A model generated the notes under the pieces. That model searched no databases. It had not been told where the DNA came from and saw only the letters and a program-made list of their open reading frames with translations. Of a DNA stretch of 56,503 nt, positions 1 through 8,507 are shown piece by piece (position 1 is the stretch's first letter; each line of letters begins with the position of its first letter). The stretch lies in contig NZ_JAQJZJ010000018.1 of assembly GCF_027988105.1 (NCBI RefSeq), forward strand, positions 1 to 56,503, read 5' to 3'. Source of the stretch: Pseudomonas aestuarii. GTDB lineage: Bacteria; Pseudomonadota; Gammaproteobacteria; Pseudomonadales; Pseudomonadaceae. The translations under genes were made by a program, and so were the position numbers.

Positions 1-397
1 GGAGAAAGCCCAGGCCCTGGGTCTGCCGGTGCTGGCGCGTATCGCAGGCTACGCCAACGCCGGCGTCGACCCGGCGATCATGGGCATCGGCCCGGTCTCC
101 GCCACCCAGCGCTGCCTGGCCAAGGCCGGCTGGAGCCTGGAGCAACTGGACCTGATCGAGGCCAACGAAGCCTTCGCCGCCCAGGCCCTGGCCGTCGGCA
201 AGGAACTGCAATGGGATGCCAGCAAGGTCAACGTCAACGGTGGCGCCATCGCCATCGGCCACCCGATCGGCGGTTCCGGCTGCCGGATACTGGTGACCCT
301 GCTGCACGAGATGATCAAGCGCGATGCCCACAAGGGCCTGGCCACCCTGTGTATCGGTGGCGGTCAGGGCGTGGCCCTGGCGATCGAACGCGGATAA
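1..397 (+). CDS. Acetyl-CoA acetyltransferase (thiolase), C-terminal part
   Basis: Partial gene entering from the left edge; the reading frame is open from base 2. Thiolases condense or cleave acyl-CoA in fatty-acid, acetoacetate or polyhydroxyalkanoate metabolism in the cytoplasm. The visible part is the C-terminal thiolase domain: it has the EANEAFA motif, the catalytic-histidine loop GGAIAIGHPIGGSG and the active-site cysteine motif CIGGGQG just before the end. The N-terminal nucleophilic cysteine lies outside the window. These motifs make the family certain, but the substrate range (atoB-like or phbA-like) cannot be told from this fragment, so no symbol is given. Confidence 0.95.
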   Translation, partial: EKAQALGLPVLARIAGYANAGVDPAIMGIGPVSATQRCLAKAGWSLEQLDLIEANEAFAAQALAVGKELQWDASKVNVNGGAIAIGHPIGGSGCRILVTLLHEMIKRDAHKGLATLCIGGGQGVALAIERG

Positions 398-542
398 CCA
401 CGTTCCCCGCGTAGGGCGAGCGCACCCCCCAAGCAATGGCGGGTTGCATCGTAGGTTGGCCCGGGCCATGTTGGCTGAGCTCCGCGAAGCCCAACAACGC
501 ATGACCGCGCAACCGCCATGCTGGACGACGACCACAATTCCC

Positions 543-565
543 TAGGGCGGGTGCAACCCGCCCTA
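543..565. repeat. Perfect hairpin repeat between thiolase and methyltransferase genes
   Basis: TAGGGCGGGT and its exact reverse complement are separated by gca, giving a 10-bp stem. Related GTAGG-type blocks lie at about 412-510 (for example GTAGGTTGG near 451). This resembles the dispersed intergenic palindromes of many Pseudomonas genomes. The gap 398-640 otherwise shows no gene. Confidence 0.6.
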
Positions 566-640
566 CGGGTTAAACGCCAGCGCTGCCGCCAGGGCTTTTC
601 TTGGTAAACTGCGCACCTTCCTCTTTCTGAGTCGCAGCGC

Positions 641-1657
641 ATGCCTTCTCTCGAACTGGCGCTGCGCGCCGCACTCGCCCATCGCCAGCCATTGCTCGCC
701 GAACTGCACCAGCAAGGCACCGACTGTTATCGGCTGTTCCACGGTAGCCAGGAAGGCGCCGGCGGCCTGACCATCGACCGCTACGGCCCGCAATTATTGG
801 TGCAAAGCTTTCACCAGAGCCTCGCTCATGACCCGTTGCTGCAACTGGCCGAGCAGTGCAGTCAGGCCCTCGATACACCACTGTTGCTGGTCTACAACGA
901 CCGCTGCCAGGGCAACTCGCGGATCGATCGCAGCGACCCGGTCTACCAGGCCCAGCCGGCGGCGCTGGCAGACCTGGTCGGCCACGAGTGGGGCCTCAAC
1001 TATCGCGTGCGCGGTCGCCATGCCGGACAGGATCCCTTGCTGTTTCTCGACCTGCGCAACGCCCGCGGCTGGATCAAGGCGCACAGTGCCGGGAAATCCG
1101 TGCTCAACCTGTTCGCCTATACCTGCGGCGTCGGCCTCAGCGCGGCGGCTGGCGGCGCCCGCGAAGTGATCAACCTGGACTTTGCCGAAGGCAACCTGGC
1201 AGTCGGTCGCGAAAACGCCGCGCTCAACCCCGAACTGGCGCCCATGCAGTTCATCCAGTCGGATTATTTTCCGGCGATTCGCCAATTGGCCGGGCTGCCG
1301 ATCAGCGCGCGGCGCGGGCATAAGCTGCCCGATTACCCGCGCCTGCAGCCGCGCCAGTTCGACCGGGTCTTGCTCGACCCGCCAGCCTGGGCCAAGAGCG
1401 CCTTCGGCACCGTCGACCTGCTGCGCGACTACCAGAGCCTGCTCAAACCGGCGATTCTCGCCACCGCCGAGGACGGCATGCTGATCTGCTGCAACAACCT
1501 GGCCAAGGTCGCCCTCAGCGACTGGCGCACGCAAGTGCTGCGCTGCGCGGAAAAACTGGGCCGGCCGGTGCGCGACTGCCAGGTACTGGCGCCAGCGCCA
1601 GACTTCCCGTCACGGGATGGCCAGCCGCCACTGAAGACCCTGATCCTGCAGTTCTAG
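641..1657 (+). CDS. Class I SAM-dependent methyltransferase, RlmI/RlmK-like
   Basis: 338 residues, cytoplasmic. The C-terminal two-thirds form a Rossmann methyltransferase: a motif-I region LNLFAYTCGVGLSAAA around residues 150-165 binds S-adenosylmethionine, an acidic residue follows in VINLDFAEGN, and FDRVLLDPPAWAKS is the catalytic motif-IV region. This arrangement belongs to the COG1092/PF10672 group, which includes the 23S rRNA m5C methyltransferase RlmI. The N-terminal PUA domain of RlmI is not obvious and the protein is shorter than RlmI (about 396 residues). The CC pair in LICCNNLAK may stand where RlmI has its catalytic cysteine. An rRNA target is an inference from the family. It is monocistronic, with ATG at 641. 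Confidence 0.8.
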   Translation: MPSLELALRAALAHRQPLLAELHQQGTDCYRLFHGSQEGAGGLTIDRYGPQLLVQSFHQSLAHDPLLQLAEQCSQALDTPLLLVYNDRCQGNSRIDRSDPVYQAQPAALADLVGHEWGLNYRVRGRHAGQDPLLFLDLRNARGWIKAHSAGKSVLNLFAYTCGVGLSAAAGGAREVINLDFAEGNLAVGRENAALNPELAPMQFIQSDYFPAIRQLAGLPISARRGHKLPDYPRLQPRQFDRVLLDPPAWAKSAFGTVDLLRDYQSLLKPAILATAEDGMLICCNNLAKVALSDWRTQVLRCAEKLGRPVRDCQVLAPAPDFPSRDGQPPLKTLILQF

Positions 1658-1758
1658 GCCAAGGTAAACCCGCGCAGAAAACACCGCCCGCTGGCATCTT
1701 GAACGGCGTACGCGTGCCATACTCCAAAGCATTTCTCGTCGGGATAGATGACGTTTTT

Positions 1759-4659
1759 ATGCTTAAAGGAATAAAGCGCGCCGCTGGCGCCCTGTTGATA
1801 GCCGTTGTGCTCTACAGCCTGCTGGGCTTTCTGATTGTGCCGGGCATCGGTTTGCGCATCGTCAACCAGCAACTCGCGCACTATGCCAAGGCGCCGGCCA
1901 CACTGGAGCGCCTGCAACTCAACCCCTTCAGCCTGGAAGCCAGCCTCTGGGGCTTGCGCATCGGCGAGCCCGGCCAGGAACAGGTGGCCTTCGAACGCCT
2001 CTATGCCAACCTGCAACTCGACAGCCTGTGGCGTGGTGCCCTGCACCTGAGCACTGTCGAACTGGATAAGCCGCAGACCCAGGTGCAGTTCGCCAAGGAC
2101 GGAACCCTCAACCTGACCCAGCTGTTCACCTTGCCAGCCCGTACCGAGCCGGTTACCGAGGAGCCGCCGGGCGAGCCTTTCCCGCTGCGCATCGCCCATA
2201 TCAAACTGACCGGTGGCAACCTGCACTTCCAGGATCTGCGTCCGAGCGAGCCCATCGAGTTGCTCTATGACGACCTGAGCGTCGAGCTGCACAACCTCAG
2301 TACCCTACCCGACGACAGTGCCGAAATGACCCTGGTCGCCACCGGCCACAATGGTGGTCGGATCGACTGGAACGGGCAGATCAGTCTGGTGCCGCTCAGC
2401 TCCAGTGGCAGCCTGAAGATCAGCGACGGCAAGCTCAAAAGCATCTGGCCCTATGTACGCGATGCCGCGCCCCTGATCCTGGAAGAAGGGGGCATCGACC
2501 TGGCCACCGACTACACCCTGAGCCTGGCCGATGACACACAACTGCTGCTGCACAACAGCCAGATCAAGATCGCCCCGTTCGCCATCAAAGCGCCGGACGG
2601 CCGCCAACTGGTCAAACTGGCCAACCTGGAAATCAGCGACTCCAGCCTGGATCTGGTCAAGCAACAGGTGGTGGTCGGCAAACTACGCAGCCAGCAACTG
2701 GAAACCTGGGCCGCCCGTGAAGCCGACGGTCAACTGGACTGGCAGAAGCTGTTCGCCGGCGCGGCGCCAGCCACCACACCGCAGAAAAACACAGCCACGG
2801 CGCCGGGAAAACCCTGGCAAGTGCTGCTGCGCGATGTGCAACTGCGTAACTATCGGGTGCACCTGGCCGACCGCGTGCCAGAGCAGGAGGTAGCACTCGC
2901 GCTGGGCCCGCTCGACCTCGATCTGCAGAACTTCGACAGCCTGGGGGCCTCGCCCTTCACGCTCAAGCTGGATACCGGCCTGGGTCAACAAGGCAGGCTG
3001 CAGGCCGAAGGTCAGGCCCAGCTGAACCCGACCACCGCCAGCCTGAAAGTCGTCAGCCGTGCGGTCGACCTGCGTGTGGCCCAGGCCTACCTCAGCCCCT
3101 TTGTGCGCATCGAGCTGCGCAGTGGCCTGCTCGATAGCGATCTGGACCTCGCCCTGGGCGGCACCGAGCCGCTGGCCTTCAGCGTCACGGGCAAGGCCCG
3201 GATCAACCAGTTGCATACCCTCGACACCGTCAAGGAGCGCGACTTCGTGCGCTGGCAGCAGCTCGACCTGCTCGGCCTGAACTACCAGCACGGCGATAGC
3301 CTGACTATCGACAAAGTGCAGCTCAACCAGCCCTATGCGCGCTTTATCGTCAATGAAGACCTGACTACCAACGCCAGCGAACTGGTCATCGCCCCAAAGG
3401 CCAGCCCCGCCAAAGCGGCTGAGCCTGCCGCCAAGCCCGAGTCTGCCAGCAAACCGCTGAGTATCCATATCGGCGAGGTCACCCTCGTCGACGGTTCGGC
3501 CAATTTCGCCGACTTCAGCCTGACCCCCAACTTCGCCACCGCCATCCAGCAGCTCAACGGCCGCATCGGCACCCTCGACAGCCAAACGCAAGCGCCGGCC
3601 AAGGTGGATATCGCGGGCAAGATCGACCGCTATGCACCGGTCAGTATCAAGGGCAGCCTCAACCCCTTCGACCCACTGGACAGCCTGGACATCATCACTC
3701 AGTTCAAACAGGTCGAATTGACCACCCTGACCCCCTATTCCGGGAAATTCGCCGGTTATCGCATCCGCAAGGGCCGCCTCAATCTGGACCTGCATTACCG
3801 CATCAGCAAGGGCAAGCTGAATGCCGAGAACAGCGTGGTGGTCGAACAATTGCAGCTGGGCGAAAGAGTCGATAGCCCCAGCGCGGTCGACCTGCCGATT
3901 CGCCTGGCGGTCGCCCTGCTCAAGGATAGCGACGGCAAGATTGCCCTGAGCCTGCCGGTGCAGGGCGACCTCAACAACCCCGAATTCAGCGTGATGCCGA
4001 TTGTCTGGAAAACCCTGCGCAACCTGATAGCGCGCGCGGTTCAAGCGCCGTTCAAGCTGCTTGGCGGACTGGTCAGCGGCGGCGCCGAGATGGACCTGAG
4101 CACGGTGCTGTTCAAGCCGGGCAGCAGCGATCTCGACAGCAGCGCCCAATCCGCCTTGGAGTTGCTCGCCAGAGCCCTTAAGGAGCGCCCGGCGTTGCGC
4201 CTGGAGGTCGAAGGCAGCAGCGCACAAAGTAGCGACGGCCTGCCGCTGGCCGAGCAGCGCCTGGCGCGCGAATACCAGTCCACCTATTACAAGATTCTCC
4301 AGCGCCGTGGCGATGCGGTTCCGACCGATGCCAGCCAACTGCAGGTCCCGGAGGAGGAAAAAGGCCCGCTGCTCGAAGCCATCTACCGCCGCCGCCTGAA
4401 ACAGCAGCCGCCTACCGAATGGAGCGATTTGGACAAGCCGCAGCGGATCGCCAATTTACGCAATGCCGTCCTCCAGTTCTGGAGTAAGAGCCAATTACTG
4501 CAACGCCAACTGGCCCAGGCCCGCGCCTCCAGCATCAAGGATTATCTGGTCGATCGTGGCGGACTGGCTGACGAACGCATCTATCTGCTGGATGTCGGCG
4601 TCGGCCAGGTACGACAGGACGGCAGAGTGGCTACGGTGCTGAACCTCGATAGCCAATGA
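1759..4659 (+). CDS. DUF748 domain-containing AsmA-like envelope protein
   Basis: About 966 residues. ATG at 1759 is chosen because it directly precedes a short basic stretch and one hydrophobic segment (AAGALLIAVVLYSLLGFLIV), as in this family; a TTG 60 bases upstream is also in frame but less likely. The rest is a long beta-rich periplasmic region with repeated short LxLxx segments, typical of AsmA/DUF748 proteins, which are thought to span or bridge the periplasm and affect lipid transport or outer-membrane assembly. A C-terminal block near residues 795-850 (VLFKPGSSDLDSSAQ) resembles the OmpA-like end seen in DUF748 proteins. The stop codon overlaps the next start by four bases, so the genes are probably co-translated. 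The exact role is unknown. Confidence 0.85.
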   Translation: MLKGIKRAAGALLIAVVLYSLLGFLIVPGIGLRIVNQQLAHYAKAPATLERLQLNPFSLEASLWGLRIGEPGQEQVAFERLYANLQLDSLWRGALHLSTVELDKPQTQVQFAKDGTLNLTQLFTLPARTEPVTEEPPGEPFPLRIAHIKLTGGNLHFQDLRPSEPIELLYDDLSVELHNLSTLPDDSAEMTLVATGHNGGRIDWNGQISLVPLSSSGSLKISDGKLKSIWPYVRDAAPLILEEGGIDLATDYTLSLADDTQLLLHNSQIKIAPFAIKAPDGRQLVKLANLEISDSSLDLVKQQVVVGKLRSQQLETWAAREADGQLDWQKLFAGAAPATTPQKNTATAPGKPWQVLLRDVQLRNYRVHLADRVPEQEVALALGPLDLDLQNFDSLGASPFTLKLDTGLGQQGRLQAEGQAQLNPTTASLKVVSRAVDLRVAQAYLSPFVRIELRSGLLDSDLDLALGGTEPLAFSVTGKARINQLHTLDTVKERDFVRWQQLDLLGLNYQHGDSLTIDKVQLNQPYARFIVNEDLTTNASELVIAPKASPAKAAEPAAKPESASKPLSIHIGEVTLVDGSANFADFSLTPNFATAIQQLNGRIGTLDSQTQAPAKVDIAGKIDRYAPVSIKGSLNPFDPLDSLDIITQFKQVELTTLTPYSGKFAGYRIRKGRLNLDLHYRISKGKLNAENSVVVEQLQLGERVDSPSAVDLPIRLAVALLKDSDGKIALSLPVQGDLNNPEFSVMPIVWKTLRNLIARAVQAPFKLLGGLVSGGAEMDLSTVLFKPGSSDLDSSAQSALELLARALKERPALRLEVEGSSAQSSDGLPLAEQRLAREYQSTYYKILQRRGDAVPTDASQLQVPEEEKGPLLEAIYRRRLKQQPPTEWSDLDKPQRIANLRNAVLQFWSKSQLLQRQLAQARASSIKDYLVDRGGLADERIYLLDVGVGQVRQDGRVATVLNLDSQ

Positions 4660-4973
4660 GATGGGGCCCACAATTGAGAGCATTTAGACCCATTTTCCTA
4701 ACCTTGGCGCTCGGTTGCTACGCTGCTACGGCTCAGGCCGATACCCTGCGTTGCGGCAGCCAACTGGTCAGCGTCGGCGATCGTGCCTTTGAAGTGGAGC
4801 AAAAATGCGGTGAGCCGGCCTTCCGTGATCTGATTGGCTACACCCTCGGGCCATACGAACGGCGCGAGCTCAAGATCGAGGAATGGGTCTACGGCCCAAG
4901 CAACGGCATGCTCACCATCCTGACGTTCGAGGGCAACCGCCTGACCCTCATCGAACGCCGACGCAGCCACTGA
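4656..4973 (+). CDS. DUF2845 periplasmic protein (first copy)
   Basis: 105 residues with an N-terminal signal peptide (hydrophobic FLTLALGCYAATAQA, cleavage likely after AQA). The mature part begins DTLRCGSQLVSVGD and contains KCGEP and EEWVYGPSNGML, the conserved blocks of DUF2845. Two cysteines (RCGS and KCGEP) could form a disulfide in the periplasm. The start overlaps the stop of the DUF748 gene by four bases (ATGA), suggesting translational coupling; a TTG at 4674 is an alternative start. Function is not established for the family. It is a close paralogue of the gene immediately downstream. Confidence 0.8.
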   Translation: MRWGPQLRAFRPIFLTLALGCYAATAQADTLRCGSQLVSVGDRAFEVEQKCGEPAFRDLIGYTLGPYERRELKIEEWVYGPSNGMLTILTFEGNRLTLIERRRSH

Positions 4974-5029
4974 CAAACGCCTCTCAGTCCGCTAGCCTGA
5001 GCCACATCTTGGTCGAACTGGTTACCCCC

Positions 5030-5326
5030 GTGAAAGCGCTCCTTACTGCCCTGCTCCTGCTGTTCGCCGGTAGCGCCCAGGCCTCGACTTTGCGCTGCGG
5101 CAGCGCCTTGATCAGTACCGACGATGCCAGCAGCGAGGTGCTCGGCAAGTGCGGCGAACCTAAGAGCCGTGATCTTATCGGCTACCGCGAAGTGATCGAT
5201 CACTACGGCTTTCGGAGCGAAGTGTCGGTGGAAGAATGGGTCTACGGCCCGCGTCATGGCATGTACCACTTCCTGCGTTTCGAGGGTAATCGCCTGCGCG
5301 ACATCGACAGCAAACGCGGCAATTGA
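5030..5326 (+). CDS. DUF2845 periplasmic protein (second copy)
   Basis: 98 residues from a GTG at 5030; this start places a clean signal peptide (KALLTALLLLFAGSAQA) at the N-terminus, whereas upstream in-frame starts would add out-of-family sequence. The mature region STLRCGSALIST ... GKCGEPKSRDLIGY ... EEWVYGPRHGMY matches the preceding gene block for block, with a short extra segment (REVIDHYGFRSEVS) before EEWVYGP. It is therefore a tandem duplicate that has diverged. It is followed by a hairpin terminator. No function is known. Confidence 0.8.
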   Translation: MKALLTALLLLFAGSAQASTLRCGSALISTDDASSEVLGKCGEPKSRDLIGYREVIDHYGFRSEVSVEEWVYGPRHGMYHFLRFEGNRLRDIDSKRGN

Positions 5327-5337
5327 ACACGCCCAAG

Positions 5338-5364
5338 CCCCGCAGGCATGGCGCGCGGGGTTTT
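5338..5364 (+). terminator. Rho-independent terminator after the DUF748-DUF2845 operon
   Basis: The stem CCCCGC (5338-5343) pairs with GCGGGG (5355-5360) and is followed by TTTT, 12 bases after the stop codon of the second DUF2845 gene. Confidence 0.6.
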
Positions 5365-5380
5365 GCTCTGCCGATTGCGC

Positions 5381-5774
5381 CTACAGTTCGCGGCTGAAAT
5401 CGCGCAACTCCTCCAAGACCCTTTTCTTGGTCCAGCCGCCATGCTCTTGCAGCCTAAGCGGCCAAGTATTCGCCAAGCCCCCCCGACTACGGCCCGATCG
5501 TCAACGCGCCTCGATACGACCATTGAGTGACTTGCACTGGCCCATGATGACATCGGCATTCGTGCGGGTTTCCTCATTTGGCGGTGACGGCAAACCCGAA
5601 CCGGATGGGTCGAGTCCGGCGATGTGCCGCTGACTTCATACCATCGGCAGCCAGCGCGACCACGCCGTTGATTTCTTTGCTCTTGGCGATGGCCAATGTA
5701 CCGGTATCCCTGACTGTCGATCCGCGCGTTGCAGCGATAATGCGCTGAACCCCAAAAAAAAGAGGGCCCCGCAA
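5381..5774 (-). pseudogene. Broken unrecognised gene downstream of pnp
   Basis: Read on the minus strand, three pieces look like coding sequence but are not in one open frame. The first runs from about 5774 to 5577 and includes GSTVRDTGTLAIAKSKEING. A +1 shift near 5575 enters a second frame reading EETRTNADVIMGQCKSLNGR, which reaches a TGA. The same frame then continues as GGLANTWPLRLQEHGGWTKK and ends at a TAG at 5381-5383. The pieces have Pseudomonas-like codon use and plausible amphipathic composition. I do not recognise the family; the call rests only on the pattern of frames, and two small adjacent genes are an alternative. Confidence 0.35.
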
Positions 5775-5790
5775 GGGGCCCTCTTTTTTA
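5754..5790. terminator. Bidirectional terminator downstream of pnp
   Basis: AGAGGGCCCC (5761-5770) and GGGGCCCTCT (5775-5784) form a perfect 10-bp stem with a GCAA tetraloop. It is flanked by an A-run (5754-5760) and a T-run (5785-5789), so it can stop transcription on both strands. It sits 20 bases beyond the pnp stop codon. Confidence 0.9.
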
Positions 5791-5809
5791 GCGTAAAGCG
5801 CGGGGGTGA

Positions 5810-7915
5810 TTAAACGCCCGAGGCTTCCGCTGCTGCCACGTCTTTGATCGACAGCTTGATACGGCCGCGGTTGTCCACGTCCAGTACCAGTACCTTCACT
5901 TCCTGGCCTTCCTTTAGAATGTCGGTGACCTTCTCGACCCGCTGATCGCTCAGCATCGAGATGTGCACCAGACCGTCCTTGCCTGGCAGGATGTTGACGA
6001 AGGCGCCGAAGTCGACGATGCGCTCGACCTTGCCGACGTATATCTTGCCGATCTCGGCTTCCGCGGTGATGCCGAGGACGCGCTGACGTGCAGCCTCTGC
6101 CGCTTCCTTGGTTTCGCCGAAGATCTTGATGGTACCGTCGTCTTCGATGTCGATCGAAGCCTTGGTTTCTTCGCAGATGGCACGAATGGTCGCGCCACCC
6201 TTGCCGATCACGTCGCGAATCTTGTCGGTGTCGATCTTCATCGCGATCATGGTCGGGGCATTGGCCGACAGTTCGTTACGCGAGGTGGCGAGGATCTGGT
6301 TCATCTGGCCGAGGATATTCAGGCGCGCTTCCAGGGCTTGGCCCAGTGCGATTTCCATGATTTCTTCGGTGATGCCCTTGATCTTGATGTCCATCTGCAG
6401 CGCGGTCACACCCTTGGCGGTACCGGCTACTTTGAAGTCCATGTCGCCGAGGTGATCTTCGTCGCCGAGGATGTCAGTCAGTACGGCAAACTTCTCGCCG
6501 TCCTTGACCAGACCCATGGCGATACCGGCGACCGGTGCCTTCATCGGCACACCAGCGTCCATCAGCGCCAGGGAAGCACCGCAGACCGAAGCCATGGAGC
6601 TGGAACCGTTGGACTCGGTGATTTCCGACACCACGCGAATGGTATACGGGAATTCGTCGGCGCTCGGCAGCATGGCCGAGATGCTGCGGCGAGCCAGACG
6701 GCCGTGACCGATTTCGCGACGGCCAGCACCACCCATGCGACCACATTCGCCGACCGAGAACGGCGGGAAGTTGTAGTGCAGCATGAAGGGGTCTTTACGC
6801 TCGCCTTCGAGGGTGTCGAGCAACTGGGCATCCCGCGCAGTACCCAGGGTCGCAACGACCAGGGCCTGGGTTTCGCCACGGGTGAACAGCGCCGAACCGT
6901 GGGTCTTCGGCAGTACGCCGACTTCGATGTTCAGCGGACGCACGGTGCGGGTGTCACGACCGTCGATACGCGGCAGGCCGTTGACGATGTTCTCGCGGAC
7001 GGTGCGGTATTCGACTTCACCGAAAGCTTCTTTGACTTCAGCGGCAGTCGGTTGACCTTCTTCGCCAGCCAGCTTGGCAACGATCTGCTCACGCAGTTCG
7101 CCCAGACGCTTGTAGCGGTCCAGTTTGACGTTGATGGTGTACGCCTTGGAAATTTCGTCACCGAACTCGCTACGGATGGTCGCCAGCAGTGCGGTGTTTT
7201 CCGGCTTGGCCTGCCAATCCCAGGTCGGTTTGGCTGCTTCGGCAGCCAGTTCCTTGACGGCTTTGATCACCGACTGAAACTCTTCGTGGGCGAACAGTAC
7301 CGCACCCAGCATCTGGTCTTCGGTCAGCTCTTTGGCTTCCGACTCAACCATCAGTACAGCGTCTTCGGTACCGGCAACGACCATGTCGAGACTGGAGGCT
7401 TTCTGCTGCTCGTAGGTGGGGTTGAGCAGGTAGCCAGTGCTCTCGTGGAAGGCCACGCGCGCAGCACCGATCGGGCCGTCGAACGGAATACCGGAGATCG
7501 CCAGAGCGGCCGAAGTACCGATCATCGCCGCGACGTCCGGATCGGTCTTCTTGCTGGTGGACACGACGGTGCAGACAACCTGCACTTCGTTCATGAAGCC
7601 TTCCGGGAACAGCGGACGAATCGGGCGGTCAATCAGACGCGAGGTCAGGGTCTCTTTCTCGGACGGACGGCCTTCACGCTTGAAGAAGCCGCCAGGAATC
7701 TTGCCGGCAGCATAGGTTTTTTCCTGATAGTGCACGGACAGCGGGAAGAAACCCTTGCTTGGATCGGCAGTCTTGGCGCCGACCACGGTCACCAATACGC
7801 TGACGTCGTCGTCAACGGTGACCAGAACTGCGCCGGAGGCTTGACGGGCGATACGGCCAGTCTCGAGGGTAACGGTCGATTGACCGAACTGAAATTTCTT
7901 GATTACCGGGTTCAC
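5810..7915 (-). CDS. pnp: Polyribonucleotide nucleotidyltransferase (PNPase)
   Basis: 701 residues, the length of the P. aeruginosa enzyme. It degrades RNA 3' to 5' by phosphorolysis and is a core part of the RNA degradosome. Two RNase PH domains are visible (N-terminal VNPVIKKFQFGQ onward; the second contains GGAGRREIGHGRLARR and ITESNGSSSMASVCG), followed by a KH domain (KIRDVIGKGGATIRAI) and an S1 domain (KIYVGKVERIVDFGAFVNILPGK). The start is GTG at 7913-7915: it is preceded by GAAGGAAAA, and family proteins begin at this residue; a longer in-frame extension to 8026 would be out of family. It lies 173 bases after rpsO, separated by a hairpin, as in the rpsO-pnp operon of other proteobacteria. 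Confidence 0.98.
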   Translation of the reverse strand: MNPVIKKFQFGQSTVTLETGRIARQASGAVLVTVDDDVSVLVTVVGAKTADPSKGFFPLSVHYQEKTYAAGKIPGGFFKREGRPSEKETLTSRLIDRPIRPLFPEGFMNEVQVVCTVVSTSKKTDPDVAAMIGTSAALAISGIPFDGPIGAARVAFHESTGYLLNPTYEQQKASSLDMVVAGTEDAVLMVESEAKELTEDQMLGAVLFAHEEFQSVIKAVKELAAEAAKPTWDWQAKPENTALLATIRSEFGDEISKAYTINVKLDRYKRLGELREQIVAKLAGEEGQPTAAEVKEAFGEVEYRTVRENIVNGLPRIDGRDTRTVRPLNIEVGVLPKTHGSALFTRGETQALVVATLGTARDAQLLDTLEGERKDPFMLHYNFPPFSVGECGRMGGAGRREIGHGRLARRSISAMLPSADEFPYTIRVVSEITESNGSSSMASVCGASLALMDAGVPMKAPVAGIAMGLVKDGEKFAVLTDILGDEDHLGDMDFKVAGTAKGVTALQMDIKIKGITEEIMEIALGQALEARLNILGQMNQILATSRNELSANAPTMIAMKIDTDKIRDVIGKGGATIRAICEETKASIDIEDDGTIKIFGETKEAAEAARQRVLGITAEAEIGKIYVGKVERIVDFGAFVNILPGKDGLVHISMLSDQRVEKVTDILKEGQEVKVLVLDVDNRGRIKLSIKDVAAAEASGV

Positions 7916-8026
7916 GGTGTTTTCCTTCTCTTTTTTGCCTTTGGGGAAAGCGGTTTGTTGCAGAATTCGTGGGCAGTGGCGGGAGTCGAACCCGGCGCTG
8001 TCCAAACGCGTATGACTGAAACGCAA

Positions 8027-8061
8027 AAGCTGGAAGCAGGGGTTTATCCCACTTCCAGCTT
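8027..8061 (-). terminator. rpsO-pnp intergenic hairpin
   Basis: AAGCTGGAAG (8027-8036) and CTTCCAGCTT (8052-8061) form a perfect 10-bp stem just after the rpsO stop; on the minus strand it is followed by a short T-tract. The position matches the t1 terminator/processing hairpin between rpsO and pnp in enterobacteria; partial read-through to pnp is expected. Confidence 0.65.
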
Positions 8062-8088
8062 CGGCAGTCAGCTACGCATAAGCATTGC

Positions 8089-8358
8089 TTAGCGACGCAG
8101 ACCCAGGCGACCGATCAAGGCGCTGTAACGACCAAGATCCTTGCCCTTCAGGTAATCCAGCAGCTTGCGACGCTGGTTGACCATACGGATCAGGCCACGA
8201 CGCGAGTGGTGGTCTTTACCGTTGATTTTGAAGTGACCTTGCAGCTTGTTGATGTTGGCGGTCAACAGAGCAACTTGCACTTCCGGGCTACCGGTGTCGC
8301 CTTCAGCTTGCTTGTAGTCATTAACGATCTGGGCTTTATCTTCAACGCTGAGTGCCAT
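8089..8358 (-). CDS. rpsO: 30S ribosomal protein S15
   Basis: 89 residues, the standard length. S15 binds the central domain of 16S rRNA early in small-subunit assembly and contacts helix 34/38 bridges of the large subunit. The whole S15 signature is present: TGSPEVQVALLTANINKLQGH, HHSRRGLIRMVNQRRKLLDYL and the C-terminal YSALIGRLGLRR (key residues H and R of the HHSRRGL loop contact rRNA). It is transcribed with pnp downstream and follows truB in the same direction. Confidence 0.98.
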   Translation of the reverse strand: MALSVEDKAQIVNDYKQAEGDTGSPEVQVALLTANINKLQGHFKINGKDHHSRRGLIRMVNQRRKLLDYLKGKDLGRYSALIGRLGLRR

Positions 8359-8507
8359 GTGGGCGTCCTCTCAGTTAGGCAACTGTCGAAACAGTTGCAA
8401 TAGGCCGGGAATCGCTTCCCGTGTTTTTAAAGTGAGGAATGACCGTGCCTATTAACAGCCACCCTCGATACGCCAGCGAGAACCGAGGTTCTCCACCAAC
8501 GCCACGG

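Noticed and set aside
2683..4338. 551-codon minus-strand frame opposite the DUF748 gene
   Set aside because: No recognised domain, and composition typical of an antisense shadow.
7962..7999. Possible tRNA 3' fragment between pnp and rpsO (GGGTTCGACTCCCG-like T-arm on the minus strand)
   Set aside because: Only a T-arm-like piece is visible, with one stem mismatch. There is no acceptor partner, D-arm or anticodon arm, so it was not called as a tRNA or att remnant.
5963..8092. Very long plus-strand open frame opposite pnp (709 codons)
   Set aside because: It is the antisense shadow of the GC-rich pnp gene. The pnp domains and motifs fit the minus strand perfectly.
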